Shown here piece by piece: positions 7,943 through 17,771 of a DNA stretch of 64,000 nt (position 1 is the first letter of the stretch; every line of letters starts with the position of its first letter). This DNA comes from Amycolatopsis sulphurea. GTDB lineage: Bacteria; Actinomycetota; Actinomycetes; Mycobacteriales; Pseudonocardiaceae. The stretch covers positions 3,348,001 to 3,412,000 of the forward strand of contig NZ_PDJK01000002.1 of the NCBI RefSeq assembly GCF_002564045.1. Direction: 5' to 3'. The notes below the pieces were generated by a model, which saw only the letters and a list, made by a program, of their open reading frames with translations, had not been told where the DNA came from and searched no databases. The position numbers were made by a program, and so were the translations under genes.

Positions 7943-9397
7943 ATGGATTTCGACGAACTTGACTTCCTCCGCCGCAATGACCCGGCGTGGCGGCTGCTGC
8001 GTGCCGACAACGCGCCGCTGGTGCTCGGGTTTCTCGGGAAGGTCTTCGTCGACGACAACGTCCGGTCGATTTCGGCGACCGAGCTGATCAGCCGGCTGGA
8101 TGACGAGCTGTACGCGCTCAACGAACGGCTCGGTGCGGGCGCGTTCCCCAAACCGGCCAAGGCCTACCTCGATGATTGGGCGGCGCCGGCGAACAGCTGG
8201 TTGCGCAAGTACTACCCGGCCGGATCCGACGAGGTGCACTTCGACGCGACTCCCGCCGTGGAGAAGGCGCTGACCTGGGTCGACTCGCTCCGCGCACGGT
8301 CGTTCGTCGGGACCGAGTCCCGCCTGAACACGATCTTCGAGCTGTTGCGCCAGATGGCCTATGGCGCCGAGACCGATCCGGATGTCCGGCTGGCGGAACT
8401 GCATCGGCGCCGGTCCGAACTCGACGTCGAGATCGACCGGGTCGCCGGGGGTGACTTCGCCGTCCTCGATGCGTCGGGACAGCGTGATCGCTATCAGCAG
8501 TTCGCCGCGACCGCGCGTGAGTTGCTCGCCGACTTCCGCGAGGTCGAGGCCAACTTCCGCGTGCTCGACCGGGAGCTGCGTGCCCGTATCGCGGGCTGGG
8601 AGGGCAGCAAGGGCCAGCTGCTCGACGAGGTGGTCGGCAACCGCGCCGGCATCGCCGACTCGGATCAGGGACGCAGTTTCCAGGCCTTCTATGACTTCCT
8701 CCTTTCCCACGAGCGGCAGATCGAGCTGTCCGACCTGCTGGCGAAGGTGCAGTCGCTGGACGTCGTCGGTGAGCCCGACCCGCGCATGCGCCACATCCAC
8801 CATGACTGGCTGGACGCTGCCGAACGCACCCAAGCCACCGTGCGGCTGCTGTCAGAACAGCTGCGGCGGTTCCTCGACGACCAGGTGTGGCTGGAGAACC
8901 GCCGCGTGATGGACATCCTGCACAGCATCGAATCGTCCGCGCTCAGGCTCCGTGAACACCCGGCCCCTGATCTCACCGCCGAACTCGACGGCACCGCGCC
9001 GGTGATCGCGCTGCCGATGGAACGTCCGCTCTACACCCCGAAGGAGAAGGTCCCGCTGGACAGCGGAGGGATCGCCGCGGCAGACGAGGAGATCGACGCG
9101 TCGGTCCTGTACGAGCAGGTCTACGTGGACCGCGAACGGTTGTCCGGCATCGTGCGCGGTGAGCTGCGCGAGCGTGCCCAGGTCGGGCTGACCGAGGTGC
9201 TCGGGCGCCGGCCGCTGGAGCAGGGGATGGCCGAGCTGGTCGCCTACCTTTCCTTGGGAGATCCCGCGTTTCAGGTGGTTTTCGACGAGGGAACTCGGGA
9301 ACAGGTGCGATGGCGCGACGACACCGGTGTGGAGCGGGTAGCGACCATTCCGCGGGTGACGTTCACGCGTGCCGGTTCTGTCGGTGGGTCCATTTAG
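7943..9397 (+). CDS. jetA: Wadjet type I protein JetA (DUF3375)
   Basis: 484 residues, opening MDFDELDFLRRNDPAWRLLR, with the fold and length of DUF3375, the kleisin-like subunit of type I Wadjet. In this system JetABC form an SMC-like motor and JetD a topoisomerase-like nuclease; together they recognise small circular DNA and cleave it, limiting plasmid transformation. The middle is coiled coil (SELDVEIDRVAGGDF to about residue 210); the C-terminal half contains winged-helix-like regions. I prefer ATG 7943 to the adjoining GTG 7940. It is the first gene of jetABCD, with gaps of one base or small overlaps throughout. Confidence 0.93.
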   Translation: MDFDELDFLRRNDPAWRLLRADNAPLVLGFLGKVFVDDNVRSISATELISRLDDELYALNERLGAGAFPKPAKAYLDDWAAPANSWLRKYYPAGSDEVHFDATPAVEKALTWVDSLRARSFVGTESRLNTIFELLRQMAYGAETDPDVRLAELHRRRSELDVEIDRVAGGDFAVLDASGQRDRYQQFAATARELLADFREVEANFRVLDRELRARIAGWEGSKGQLLDEVVGNRAGIADSDQGRSFQAFYDFLLSHERQIELSDLLAKVQSLDVVGEPDPRMRHIHHDWLDAAERTQATVRLLSEQLRRFLDDQVWLENRRVMDILHSIESSALRLREHPAPDLTAELDGTAPVIALPMERPLYTPKEKVPLDSGGIAAADEEIDASVLYEQVYVDRERLSGIVRGELRERAQVGLTEVLGRRPLEQGMAELVAYLSLGDPAFQVVFDEGTREQVRWRDDTGVERVATIPRVTFTRAGSVGGSI

Positions 9398-9398
9398 C

Positions 9399-10013
9399 AT
9401 GGGCAGCATGTCCACGCCGTTGCGCCGAGACGAGCTCGACCTGCCGTTGGTCGTCACGCACCTGATGAAGGGGGTGGTCTACGCCGACAGCCACGAGAAG
9501 GCCTGGCGTCATCTCCTGCCGCTGCAGGCGCAGGTGCGTGACTACGTCGGGGTCATGGGCCTGACCGTCGTCGTCGACGAGGCCGAGGGTTATGCCTTCC
9601 TGCGGTCGAAGCCGGACGACGAGGAGGAGGACGGGAAGCTGCCCCGGCTGATCCCACGGCGTGCCCTGTCCTTCCACGTGAGCCTGCTGCTGGCCCTGCT
9701 GCGGAAGAAACTGGCGGAGTTCGACGCTTCCGGCGCGGAGACCCGGCTGATCCTCACCAGGGACCAGCTCGTCGAGATGGTGCGGATGTTCCTGCCCGAG
9801 AGCAGCAACGAAGCCCGGTTGGTCGACCAGATCGACACCCAGCTGGCGAAGATCGCCGACCTCGGGTTCCTGCGGCGGATCACCGGGCAGGAGGCGGCCT
9901 ACGAGGTGCGGCGCATTCTCAAAGCGTTCGTCGACGGTCAGTGGCTCGCCGAATTCGACCAGCGACTCGGCGAGTACGCGGCGCAGCTGGGCGGCGGAAA
10001 GGACACGGACTGA
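9399..10013 (+). CDS. jetB: Wadjet type I protein JetB (DUF4194)
   Basis: 204 residues, DUF4194 family, the KITE-like winged-helix subunit of the Wadjet condensin. Seen here are LPLVVTHLMKGVVYADSHEK near the N-terminus, the acidic DDEEEDGKLPRLIPRR segment, and a C-terminal winged-helix region (LGFLRRITGQEAAYEVRRIL). ATG 9399 lies one base after the jetA stop; ATG 9408 is a possible alternative. The stop overlaps the jetC start as TGATG. Family, length and position between jetA and jetC agree with type I systems. Confidence 0.92.
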   Translation: MGSMSTPLRRDELDLPLVVTHLMKGVVYADSHEKAWRHLLPLQAQVRDYVGVMGLTVVVDEAEGYAFLRSKPDDEEEDGKLPRLIPRRALSFHVSLLLALLRKKLAEFDASGAETRLILTRDQLVEMVRMFLPESSNEARLVDQIDTQLAKIADLGFLRRITGQEAAYEVRRILKAFVDGQWLAEFDQRLGEYAAQLGGGKDTD

Positions 10014-13000
10014 TGAACGGGCTGTTCGGCTCGGCCGCGCTCGACACCGAGCGGGCCGGACTCGCCGGCTACCGGCTGCAGCGCCTGGAGGTCTACAACT
10101 GGGGAACCTTCGACAGTCGGGTGTGGACGTTTCGCCCCGAGGGCCGCAACAGTCTCCTGACCGGCGACATCGGCTCCGGGAAATCGACCATCGTCGACGC
10201 GATCACGACGCTGCTCCTGCCTGCCCATCGGATCTCCTACAACAAGGCCGCGGGTGCCGAGGCGAAGGAGCGGCACCTCCGTTCCTACGTGCTGGGCTAC
10301 TACAAGTCCGAACGCAACGAAGCGACCGGAGCCTCCCGGCCGGTCGGGTTGCGGGATCGGCGGTCCTTCTCAGTCGTCCTCGGTTGCTTCACCAACCCCG
10401 GGTACGACTCGACCGTGACGCTTGCCCAGGTGTTCTGGTTTCGGGACGCGTCGGCCGGCCAGCCGGACCGGTTCTACCTGACCGCGGACCGGGGCTTGAC
10501 GATCGCGGGGGACTTCACCGAGTTCGGCGGGGACGTCGCGACGCTCAAACGCAGGCTGCGCAAGCAGGACGTGCGCATCCACGAGCATTTTCCCGCTTAC
10601 GGGAAGGATTTCTGCCGTCGCCTGGGCATCGAGTCGGAGCAGGCGATGGAGTTGTTCCATCAGACCGTTTCGATGAAGTCGGTCGGCAACCTGAACGACT
10701 TCGTCCGTTCGCACATGCTGGAACCGTTCGACGCCGCCGATTGGACCAGCAGGCTGGTCGGCCATTTCGAGGATCTGACCAAGGCACACGAAGCGGTACT
10801 GAAGGCACGCACGCAGCTCACGCTGCTGGAACCACTGCTCGCCGAATGCGACACCTATGACGAACTGGACGCCCGGATCAGGACGGGCAAAGCCGCGCGC
10901 GATGCCCTGCGATTCTATTGTGCGGATCGCAAGGCGACACTGCTGACCGATCGCCTGAGCGTGCTCGCCGGCCGGATCGGGGCGCGGCAGGCGAGCCTGG
11001 TGCAGGCGAAGGCCGAGCTGGAAGGGCTGCGCCGCAAGGAACGGGCCCTCGAGATCCAACGCGCGGGTTGTGGCGGCGATCGGATCGGCCAGCTTGAAGC
11101 CGAGATCGGGGCCGAGGAGAAAGTACGCGAGCGGCGGAAGGCGCAGCACGACCGGTACCAAGCGCACCTGGAGTCGGCCGGCCTGCCCGCCGTCGTGGAT
11201 CCGGCGCAGTTCACCGCCCGGCAGCGGGAAATCGCGGAAAAGCAGGGTTCGCTCGACCAGGAGCAGGCCGATCTGCAGAACCAGCTCACGGATCTCACCG
11301 TCGAGCGGCGCGAACTCGATGCCGAAGCCGCCGAACTCAACACCGAGTTGTCAAGCCTGCGGGAGCGGCGCAGCAACATTCCCACTCGCAGCCTTGACGT
11401 GCGGGAAGCCCTGTGCGCCGCGCTGCGGGTCGACTCTGCCGAGCTGCCTTTCGTCGGCGAGCTCATCCAGGTACGTGCGGACTGCGCCGCGTGGGAAGGC
11501 GCCGCCGAGCGGCTCCTGCACAGCTTCGGTTTGTCGATGCTGGTCTCGAGCGAGCACTACGACGCCGTCTCCGAGTGGATCAACGAACGGCACCTCGGTA
11601 TCAAGCTCGTCTATTACCGCGTGCCCGAACGGCTGAGCCGGATGCCGTCCTCGCCGCTGCCCGAGCGATCCCTGTTCGCCAAGCTGGAGATCAAGGACTC
11701 GCCGTTCTCGGCCTGGCTGGATCGCGAGCTGGCCCACCGCGCCGACTACGAGTGCGTGGACACCATGGTCGAGTTCCGGCGGGCCGCCAAGGCCGTGACC
11801 CGGGCCGGGCAGATCAAAGGGACCCGCGGCAGGCACGAGAAGGACGACGCCCGCCGGATCGGCGACCGCCGGCATTACGTGCTGGGCTGGGACAACCAAG
11901 CCAAGATCGACACGCTGCTCGACCAGGCGAGCCGGCTTCAGCTTCAGCTGGGTGGGTTGCATGAGCGGACCGAAAATTGCAAAGCCGCGCTGAGCGCCAA
12001 GGGCAGGCTCGTCACCACGTTGACCTTGCTGGCGCAGTTCAGCGAGTTCGCCGAACTCGACTGGCAGGCCTCGGTGAACCGCATTGCCGAACTGGGTGAC
12101 GAGAAGCGGCGCCTGGAACAGCAGTCGGACGAGCTGAAACGACTGACCGTGGAGCTCGATGCCGTCGGTGCCCGGATCGAGGCGGCGGAGGACGTCAAGG
12201 ACGAGGCGCAGGCGGAACTCGGAAAGCTCAGGAGCCAGAGCGAAGAAGCGGAGAAACAGCTGCGCGTCGCGAAGGCCATCCTGGACGAGCCGTCGGCCGA
12301 ACCCGCGAGGGCGTCGTTTCCTCTCGTGCACGAGCGCGTCGGATCGAGGAGTTTCGCGACCCCGGAGGACTGCGACACTTGCCGGAGCGAGGTGAATGAC
12401 GAGATCACCGTGGAGATCGATCGGCATACCGTCAGGCAGAACAAGGTGGCGGCGCGGGTGGTCGGGAAGATGGGCGACTTCCGCAAGGGCTACCCGTTGG
12501 AGACCGCGGAGTTCGACGACTCGGTGCAGTCCGCGGGGGAGTATCGCGCGCTGCACGAGCGGATCGCGTCCGACGACCTGCCCCGGTTCGAGTCCGAGTT
12601 CAAGACCTATCTCAATACGAACACCATTCGCGACATCGCCGGGTTTCATTCCCAGCTGACCAAGCAGGCGGAGCTGATCAAGCAGCGGATCGAGACCATC
12701 AACGACTCGCTGATCGACATCGATTACAACCCTGGCCGGTTCATCCGGCTCGAGCCGCATCCCACCGTGAACGTCGAGATCCGCGATTTCCGCAAAGAAC
12801 TCCGGGACTGCACCAGTGGATCGCTCAGCGGTGACGACTCGGATCAGTACTCCGAACAGAAGTTCCTCCAGGTCAAGGCGCTTGTCGAACGGTTCAGGGG
12901 CCGGGAGGGGCACACCGAACCGGATCGGCAGTGGACCCGCCGGGTCACCGACGTGCGCAACTGGTTCACCTTCGCCGCTTCCGAGCGGTGGCGCACCGAT

Positions 13001-13405
13001 GACACCGAGCACGAGAACTACACCGACTCGGGTGGCAAATCCGGTGGCCAGAAGGAAAAACTCGCGTACACGATCCTCGCGGCCTCGCTGGCCTACCAGT
13101 TCAAGCTCGACTGGGGTGCGAGCAAGTCGAAGACTTTCCGGTTCGTGGTGATCGACGAGGCATTCGGTCGCGGCTCCGACGAGTCGACCAGGTTCGCGCT
13201 CGGCCTGTTCCGGAGGCTGGGCCTGCAACTGCTGATCGTGACACCACTGCAGAAAATCCACGTCATCGAGCCGTACGTCGCGGCGGTCGGGTTCGTGGAC
13301 AACAAGACCGGTAACAGCTCGCGGCTGCAGACGCTGACCATCGAGGAATACCAGCGACGCCAGCTCGCGCATGCCCTCGGCACCGCGTCTGAGCAGAACG
13401 GCTGA
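10013..13405 (+). CDS. jetC: Wadjet type I SMC-like ATPase JetC
   Basis: 1130 residues, the MukB/SbcC-like ATPase of the Wadjet complex. The N-terminus carries a Walker A loop (GDIGSGKSTIVDA, residues 51-63). Two coiled-coil arms (about 290-470 and 650-770) flank a hinge (about 480-640). The C-terminal head has the ABC signature region SGGKSGGQKEKLAY and Walker B VVIDEAFGRGSDEST, followed by LLIVTPLQKIHVI. All key ATPase motifs are intact, so the motor should be functional. The ATG overlaps the jetB stop and has a purine-rich ribosome binding site (GGAAAGGA). Confidence 0.94.
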   Translation: MNGLFGSAALDTERAGLAGYRLQRLEVYNWGTFDSRVWTFRPEGRNSLLTGDIGSGKSTIVDAITTLLLPAHRISYNKAAGAEAKERHLRSYVLGYYKSERNEATGASRPVGLRDRRSFSVVLGCFTNPGYDSTVTLAQVFWFRDASAGQPDRFYLTADRGLTIAGDFTEFGGDVATLKRRLRKQDVRIHEHFPAYGKDFCRRLGIESEQAMELFHQTVSMKSVGNLNDFVRSHMLEPFDAADWTSRLVGHFEDLTKAHEAVLKARTQLTLLEPLLAECDTYDELDARIRTGKAARDALRFYCADRKATLLTDRLSVLAGRIGARQASLVQAKAELEGLRRKERALEIQRAGCGGDRIGQLEAEIGAEEKVRERRKAQHDRYQAHLESAGLPAVVDPAQFTARQREIAEKQGSLDQEQADLQNQLTDLTVERRELDAEAAELNTELSSLRERRSNIPTRSLDVREALCAALRVDSAELPFVGELIQVRADCAAWEGAAERLLHSFGLSMLVSSEHYDAVSEWINERHLGIKLVYYRVPERLSRMPSSPLPERSLFAKLEIKDSPFSAWLDRELAHRADYECVDTMVEFRRAAKAVTRAGQIKGTRGRHEKDDARRIGDRRHYVLGWDNQAKIDTLLDQASRLQLQLGGLHERTENCKAALSAKGRLVTTLTLLAQFSEFAELDWQASVNRIAELGDEKRRLEQQSDELKRLTVELDAVGARIEAAEDVKDEAQAELGKLRSQSEEAEKQLRVAKAILDEPSAEPARASFPLVHERVGSRSFATPEDCDTCRSEVNDEITVEIDRHTVRQNKVAARVVGKMGDFRKGYPLETAEFDDSVQSAGEYRALHERIASDDLPRFESEFKTYLNTNTIRDIAGFHSQLTKQAELIKQRIETINDSLIDIDYNPGRFIRLEPHPTVNVEIRDFRKELRDCTSGSLSGDDSDQYSEQKFLQVKALVERFRGREGHTEPDRQWTRRVTDVRNWFTFAASERWRTDDTEHENYTDSGGKSGGQKEKLAYTILAASLAYQFKLDWGASKSKTFRFVVIDEAFGRGSDESTRFALGLFRRLGLQLLIVTPLQKIHVIEPYVAAVGFVDNKTGNSSRLQTLTIEEYQRRQLAHALGTASEQNG

Positions 13406-13406
13406 G

Positions 13407-14570
13407 ATGGCACCGACCGGCTGGACCGTCCCCGGTGACGTACTCGGCAAGCTGCGACGCCGGTGGGACCGCGGCGAGTTCCTGGCGCAGCTCGCTGGGG
13501 GAGCGTCGTGGGAGCCGCTGGTGATGGGGCTGCGGGGGCCGAGCCCCCGGGACACCTCGGCGCGCCTGGACGAGGCCCGCGCCTGGGTTGAGCAATGGCA
13601 CCGTGTCCGGCATCTCCGGGTCGAGGTGAGAACGGTCGGCGGCCGAGTCGCCGGCACGAATGAGATCCCGGGCCGGGTCTGGATCGACTCCTATGAACAG
13701 CTGTGGTCCGCCCTCGGCGTCCAGCAGGACGTGCGGACCTTCATGGCCTTGCTGGCAGCGACCCGGCTCCGGGCGCCCGCCATCGCCGGCTGGATGTGCG
13801 CCAAGCCGATGGAAGTGCTCAGACATCAGGGCGAATGGGCCAGGCTGGTCGACACCGCCCTGTGGATCGACGCGCACGCGCGATCCGACATGTACCTCCG
13901 GCAGGTCGACGTACCCGGTGTCGACACCAAATTCATCGAACGTTTCCGGACCATCCTGGCCGCGCTGCTGGACCGGCAGCTCCCCGAGGAGCGCGTCGAT
14001 CGCGGCAGGCCGCCATCGGATTTCGCCGGACGGTATCTTTTTCGCCAGAAGCCGTCTTACGTCCGATACCGTCGCTTGCCGGATGGCCCCGGATTCAGTG
14101 AACTGACCGTCCGGGTGGCCGAGCTGGCCGAAATGCCGCCGACCGAGCGCACAGTATTCGTCGTCGAGAACGAGATCACTTATCTGGCCTTTCCGTCGAT
14201 CGAGGACGCCGTCGTGATCTACGGCGAGGGTTACGCGGCGGCCCGGCTGCGCCCATTGACCTGGCTGGCTCAGAAAAACCTCGTCTATTGGGGTGACATC
14301 GACACCCACGGATTCGCGATCCTCAACACGGTGCGCGGCTTGTTCGAAGGCACCCGATCAATGCTCATGGACCGTGCGACACTCCTCGCCCATGAGGCTC
14401 ACTGGGTCAGTGAGCCCGACCCCACCAGTGAACATCTCGAGTTGCTCCGCCCGGAGGAGGCGCGCCTTTATGCCGATCTGGTGGAGGGGGTACTGGGCCG
14501 GTCCGTGCGGCTGGAGCAAGAACGCATTTCCTACGCGGCAATCGAGCAAGCCACCTGGACTTGCCGCTGA
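13407..14570 (+). CDS. jetD: Wadjet type I nuclease subunit JetD (DUF3322-DUF2220)
   Basis: 387 residues. The N-terminal DUF3322 region is followed by a TOPRIM-like DUF2220 domain, the topoisomerase-VI-like catalytic part that cuts the target plasmid. The conserved acid is seen in VVENEITYLAF (about residue 250) and the DxD motif in YWGDIDTHGFAILN (about 290). ATG 13407 is one base past the jetC stop. With jetA, jetB and jetC intact, this completes an apparently functional operon. A palindromic repeat follows 40 bases downstream. Confidence 0.93.
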   Translation: MAPTGWTVPGDVLGKLRRRWDRGEFLAQLAGGASWEPLVMGLRGPSPRDTSARLDEARAWVEQWHRVRHLRVEVRTVGGRVAGTNEIPGRVWIDSYEQLWSALGVQQDVRTFMALLAATRLRAPAIAGWMCAKPMEVLRHQGEWARLVDTALWIDAHARSDMYLRQVDVPGVDTKFIERFRTILAALLDRQLPEERVDRGRPPSDFAGRYLFRQKPSYVRYRRLPDGPGFSELTVRVAELAEMPPTERTVFVVENEITYLAFPSIEDAVVIYGEGYAAARLRPLTWLAQKNLVYWGDIDTHGFAILNTVRGLFEGTRSMLMDRATLLAHEAHWVSEPDPTSEHLELLRPEEARLYADLVEGVLGRSVRLEQERISYAAIEQATWTCR

Positions 14571-14610
14571 CGCTTTTCCAGCACGTTGGCGTGTGCAGGC
14601 GCGGACGAAA

Positions 14611-14663
14611 GCTGTGAAGGGGCCCTTCGCGGACTCAGAGTCCGTGAAGGGCCCCTTCACAGC
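14611..14663. repeat. Nested palindromic repeat, copy A
   Basis: A 53-base near-perfect palindrome centred on GACTCAGAGTC; each half is itself a palindrome of the form GTGAAGGGGCCCTTCAC (one arm has CGC for CAC). It lies just after jetD and abuts the 3' truncation point of the hydrolase remnant on the opposite strand. Seven further copies or copy groups occur in this window. Confidence 0.9.
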
Positions 14664-14912
14664 TCTGGGGTGGGGCGATCACCTTGCCCGGGTTGAGCAC
14701 CGGCGCCCGCAGCAGCACGCCTGCCAGGGGCAGCGGCGCGCCGATCGCCGACGGTTTCACGCCCTCGGCGAGGTCTCGGCACAGCCGGACCCACCAGCCC
14801 GATCCGAACGGATCCGGATCGTGGTGTACGGCGCCGACCGTGACCGGGGTGATGGCGCGTGCCTCCGGATCGACGGTGCCGAGCCGGTAGTCGTCGTAAA
14901 GTGCCGGCCTCC
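14664..14912 (-). pseudogene. Truncated fumarylacetoacetate-hydrolase-family gene
   Basis: An uninterrupted stretch reads ALYDDYRLGTVDPEARAI, HHDPDPFGSGWWVRLCRDLA and APVLNPGKVIAPP. These match the N-terminal domain of FAH-family hydrolases and the LRAPVLNPGKVIA strand that precedes the catalytic domain. The catalytic domain is missing: the frame runs into palindrome copy A. No start codon or N-terminus is found upstream. In the gentisate pathway fumarylpyruvate hydrolase belongs to this family, and a gentisate dioxygenase remnant lies 1.6 kb away; that link is inference. Confidence 0.7.
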
Positions 14913-15242
14913 CGCTGCGCTCCCTGTGCCTGGGCGTCCGGGGTCGTGGACCGAGGTGGCCACCCGGGTGACGTCGGTACCGAGCCCGTGGATCTTGGTG
15001 TACAGCTCGTAGCATGCGCGATCCCGTTGCCACTGATCCCGTTGCCACAGCGGCAGATTCGCGACCGTCGGCGCGTGGTGGGTGTGCATCGATCGGTTGC
15101 TTTTCCCGGTCGGGCCGCGTTGATCCATGTATCGAGATACGGAAAAGTAGATATACGATCGGCCGGGCCCGCCCACCGCCGGTCCGTCGATGGCCTGACC
15201 TTATCCGGACAGCTGTCAACGCACTCAGCGAAGTAGGTCGAT
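14913..15242. other. Gene-poor stretch with remnant-like open frames
   Basis: About 330 bases. The minus strand has an open frame starting MHTHHAPTVANLPLWQRDQW (about 15090 to 14960) that I cannot assign and that loses coding character before the hydrolase remnant. A tandem direct repeat GATCCCGTTGCCAC occurs at about 15020-15048. A small inverted repeat GTATCgaGATAC (15129-15140) in an AT-rich patch could be regulatory for the P450 gene. Confidence 0.4.
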
Positions 15243-16475
15243 GTGGACATTCTGACCGAGCCGATTGCCCGCGGGTTCGACATTTTCGACGTGCCCCCCG
15301 GTTATCTCGATGATCCCTATCCGTGGCTGCGGCAGTTGCGGGACGACGATCCGATTCACCCGAATGCTGACGGTTCCGTGCTGCTTACGCGCTATGCGGA
15401 CGTGCGCGCGGTGTGGCGCGAACCCGGCACGTCGGTCGACAAGGCCGAGATGTTCCGCGAGCGGTTCGGCGAAGGCCCGCTGCTGGCCCAGCACACCACC
15501 GGGATGCTGTTCCGCGATCCGCCGGATCACGACCGATTGCGCCGGATCGTGCACCCGTTCTTCACCCGCGCCACCATGGCACGCTTCCGGGCGTTCCTGG
15601 AGGCCACGGTCGACCAGCTCATCGACGATGTCGCCGAGCGCGGGAGGTTCGACCTGGTCACGGAGTTCGCCGAGCACATTCCGGCCGCGATGATCAACCG
15701 GGTCCTCGGCGTGCCTGCGGAGGACGCGCAGCTGCTGCGTCGGCTCGGCCTCCAAGTGCTGTTCCCGCTCAATCCTCGCGTCCCGCAGGAGGCCATCGAC
15801 GCGGGTCATGCCGCAGCCGGCGAGTTCGTCGACTATCTCGGTGAACACCTTGCCGAAGTTCGCAGACGCGGCGTCGACGGTCCGCCGGGCAGCGTGCTCG
15901 AAGCCCTCGTCGCCGCCGAGGCCGACGGTGCGGCGATCACGCCGGACGAAAGCGTGCACATGTGCCTGCTGGTGTTCAATGGCGGCCACGAGACGACGAC
16001 CAACCTGATCTCCGTTGGTACGTATGGATTACTGCAGCACCCCGAGGAGTTCGCCCGGTTGGCCGAGCTTGACGACCGCGCGGTGAACGTCGCGGTCGAG
16101 GAGATCAACCGTTATGTGTCGCCGCTGCAGCTGCAGGGTAGGCGCACCACGGCCGGCATGGACCTCCCGTCCGGTTCCTTGCCGGCCGGGACCGAGGTCG
16201 TGCTCTGCCAGGCCTCGGCGAATCGCGACGAGCGGGAGTTCGCCGACCCGGACCGGCTGGACCTGAGCCGCAAACCCAACGCCCATCTCGCGTTCGGGCT
16301 CGGCGTGCACACCTGTATCGGCAATCAGCTGGCCCGGCTGGAGGCCCGGGTCGTCTTCCCGCGGCTGGCCCGCCGTCTGCGGGGCCTGGCACTCGACGGC
16401 GACCCGATTGTCAACCCCAATATCCGTTTTCGAGGCTTGTCCAGCCTCCCGGTCCGGATCGGAGCCGTGACGTGA
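15243..16475 (+). CDS. Cytochrome P450
   Basis: 410 residues, the usual size for a soluble actinobacterial P450. The I-helix oxygen-binding motif is NGGHETTTN (about residue 243), the ExxR is in EEINRY, and the haem loop is FGLGVHTCIGNQLA with the ligand Cys near residue 357. All catalytic hallmarks are intact. It needs ferredoxin and reductase partners, none of which is nearby. GTG start with AGG eight bases upstream; an out-of-frame ATG overlaps it. The stop overlaps the start of the broken gentisate-dioxygenase gene (GTGA), so the two once formed an operon, suggesting an aromatic substrate. The true substrate cannot be read from the sequence. Confidence 0.93.
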   Translation: MDILTEPIARGFDIFDVPPGYLDDPYPWLRQLRDDDPIHPNADGSVLLTRYADVRAVWREPGTSVDKAEMFRERFGEGPLLAQHTTGMLFRDPPDHDRLRRIVHPFFTRATMARFRAFLEATVDQLIDDVAERGRFDLVTEFAEHIPAAMINRVLGVPAEDAQLLRRLGLQVLFPLNPRVPQEAIDAGHAAAGEFVDYLGEHLAEVRRRGVDGPPGSVLEALVAAEADGAAITPDESVHMCLLVFNGGHETTTNLISVGTYGLLQHPEEFARLAELDDRAVNVAVEEINRYVSPLQLQGRRTTAGMDLPSGSLPAGTEVVLCQASANRDEREFADPDRLDLSRKPNAHLAFGLGVHTCIGNQLARLEARVVFPRLARRLRGLALDGDPIVNPNIRFRGLSSLPVRIGAVT

Positions 16476-17410
16476 CCGCACAGCTCGAGAGCCGTTACGA
16501 ACGCCTCGCCGATCGGCATTCGGGTGCGTTGTGGCGGATGACCGGTGCGCTGACCAAGGCGCCGGCAACCACGATGGTGCCGCATCTGTGGCGCTACACC
16601 GAGGCCGGCCAGCTGGTCATACCGGAGCTCTGCGACCGGCGCGTCATCGCGTTCGACAACCCCGGTACCCAGCCTGGTCGGCTCACCCGCACGACCGACA
16701 CGCTGTGAGCGCCGCTGCAATTGGTGCTACCCCGCGAGTTCGCCCCGGCACACGCCGGCCGCGCTGTGCTTCGTGATCGAAGGCGGCGGCTGGACCGATG
16801 TCGACGGCACGCGCTACCCGATGTCGCCCGGCGACGTGATCCGTACGCCGAACTGGGCCTGGCACGGGCAGGCGGCCACCGCGACGACGTCGATGATCTG
16901 GCTGGACGGCCTTGACCCGCCGATGATTCACGATCTGCCAGCCGGATTCGCCGAGAGCGAGCAGCCGCCGGAATCGCCGGCACCACCCGGCATCCGGCCA
17001 CACGCGTTCCCGTTCGCCGCCATGCAAGCCGAACTTGAGGCCGGCCGGTCCGATGCCGGAGACCCGTTCGACGACCTCATCGTCGAGTACCGCGACCCGG
17101 TCACCGGCGGCCCGATCATGCCGCCCTTTCGCGGCCATGCAGCTATTGCGCCCTGGCACGCAAACTGCCGCGCTTCGGCACTCGCACAGTGTTGTCTACC
17201 ACGTGGTCTCCGGCTCTGGTATGTCCACAGTGGATTGACGTCGGCTGGAACGGGCCAGGGGCGACACCTTCACCGTGCCAGTGTGGGCGGCGCATGAGCA
17301 GCAACCTCACTTCGGACGACGCTTTGGTGGTCTCGTTCTCCGACGCCCCGATCATCGATGCGCTCGGCTTCGCGCTTGAGGAACCCGTTACTGATCAAAG
17401 TTCGCTTGTA
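16472..17410 (+). pseudogene. Frameshifted gentisate 1,2-dioxygenase-like cupin gene
   Basis: Pieces of one bicupin dioxygenase occur in order but in different frames: MTAQLESRYERLADRHSGAL and VPHLWRYTEAGQLVIPELCD (16472-16680), then FVIEGGGWTDVDGTRYPMSP and DVIRTPNWAWHGQ (16770-16870), then VVYHVVSGSGMSTVD (17190-17236), then a DTFTVPVWAAHE-like stretch, and FSDAPIIDALGFALEE (17335-17380). At least three frameshifts separate them. Family knowledge: gentisate dioxygenase opens gentisate to maleylpyruvate. The reading frame cannot give an active enzyme. Confidence 0.78.
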
Positions 17411-17771
17411 AGGTGGGATCGTTGCGACGGAGTGGCGGTATCGGTAGGTCCAACGCTGGACTGATGGAAGCAGGAACGAGTCATCAGTTCCTCCAGGCCG
17501 ACAAGACTCCATGAAGACTATTTTCGATCACATCGAAAAGACGGAGTAACAGGAATAGTTTTCCAGCCCAGTGGCCAGTGCGGTGACCGCATCACGATCG
17601 CGGCTGTGAGTCACGGTGTACAATGAAACGCCCGCGATGCCGGCGAAACTATTCTGGCAAGGGCAGGTAACGAGGAGAAATAACGGGTCTGGCGGAATTT
17701 GATCCGTTCGCCATGGCCGAGGTTCCCTTGGTTATCGGCTTTCCGGACATTCGGCAGTGACTTCCCCGGCG
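17411..17771. other. Intergenic stretch with no supported gene
   Basis: About 360 bases between the dioxygenase remnant and the secreted-protein gene. It is more AT-rich than its surroundings at 17510-17560. GAGGAG near 17672 resembles a ribosome binding site, but only a very short frame follows (MAEVPLVIGFPDIRQ from ATG 17713), with no evidence that it is real. Confidence 0.4.

Noticed and set aside
11351..13657. A 768-residue frame opposite jetC and jetD
   Set aside because: It is a mirror frame of jetC with no recognisable domains; jetC has all its ATPase motifs.
14611..14663. Nested palindrome as an ordinary rho-independent terminator of jetD
   Set aside because: The same unit occurs inside the MOSC gene and between same-strand genes, has no U-tract, and is flanked by shared interstitial sequence in several places, so it is a repeat family; termination may be a side effect.
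15243..16475. P450 as part of a secondary-metabolite cluster
   Set aside because: No polyketide, peptide or terpene synthase lies nearby; it is coupled to a broken gentisate-dioxygenase gene, so a catabolic role is more likely.
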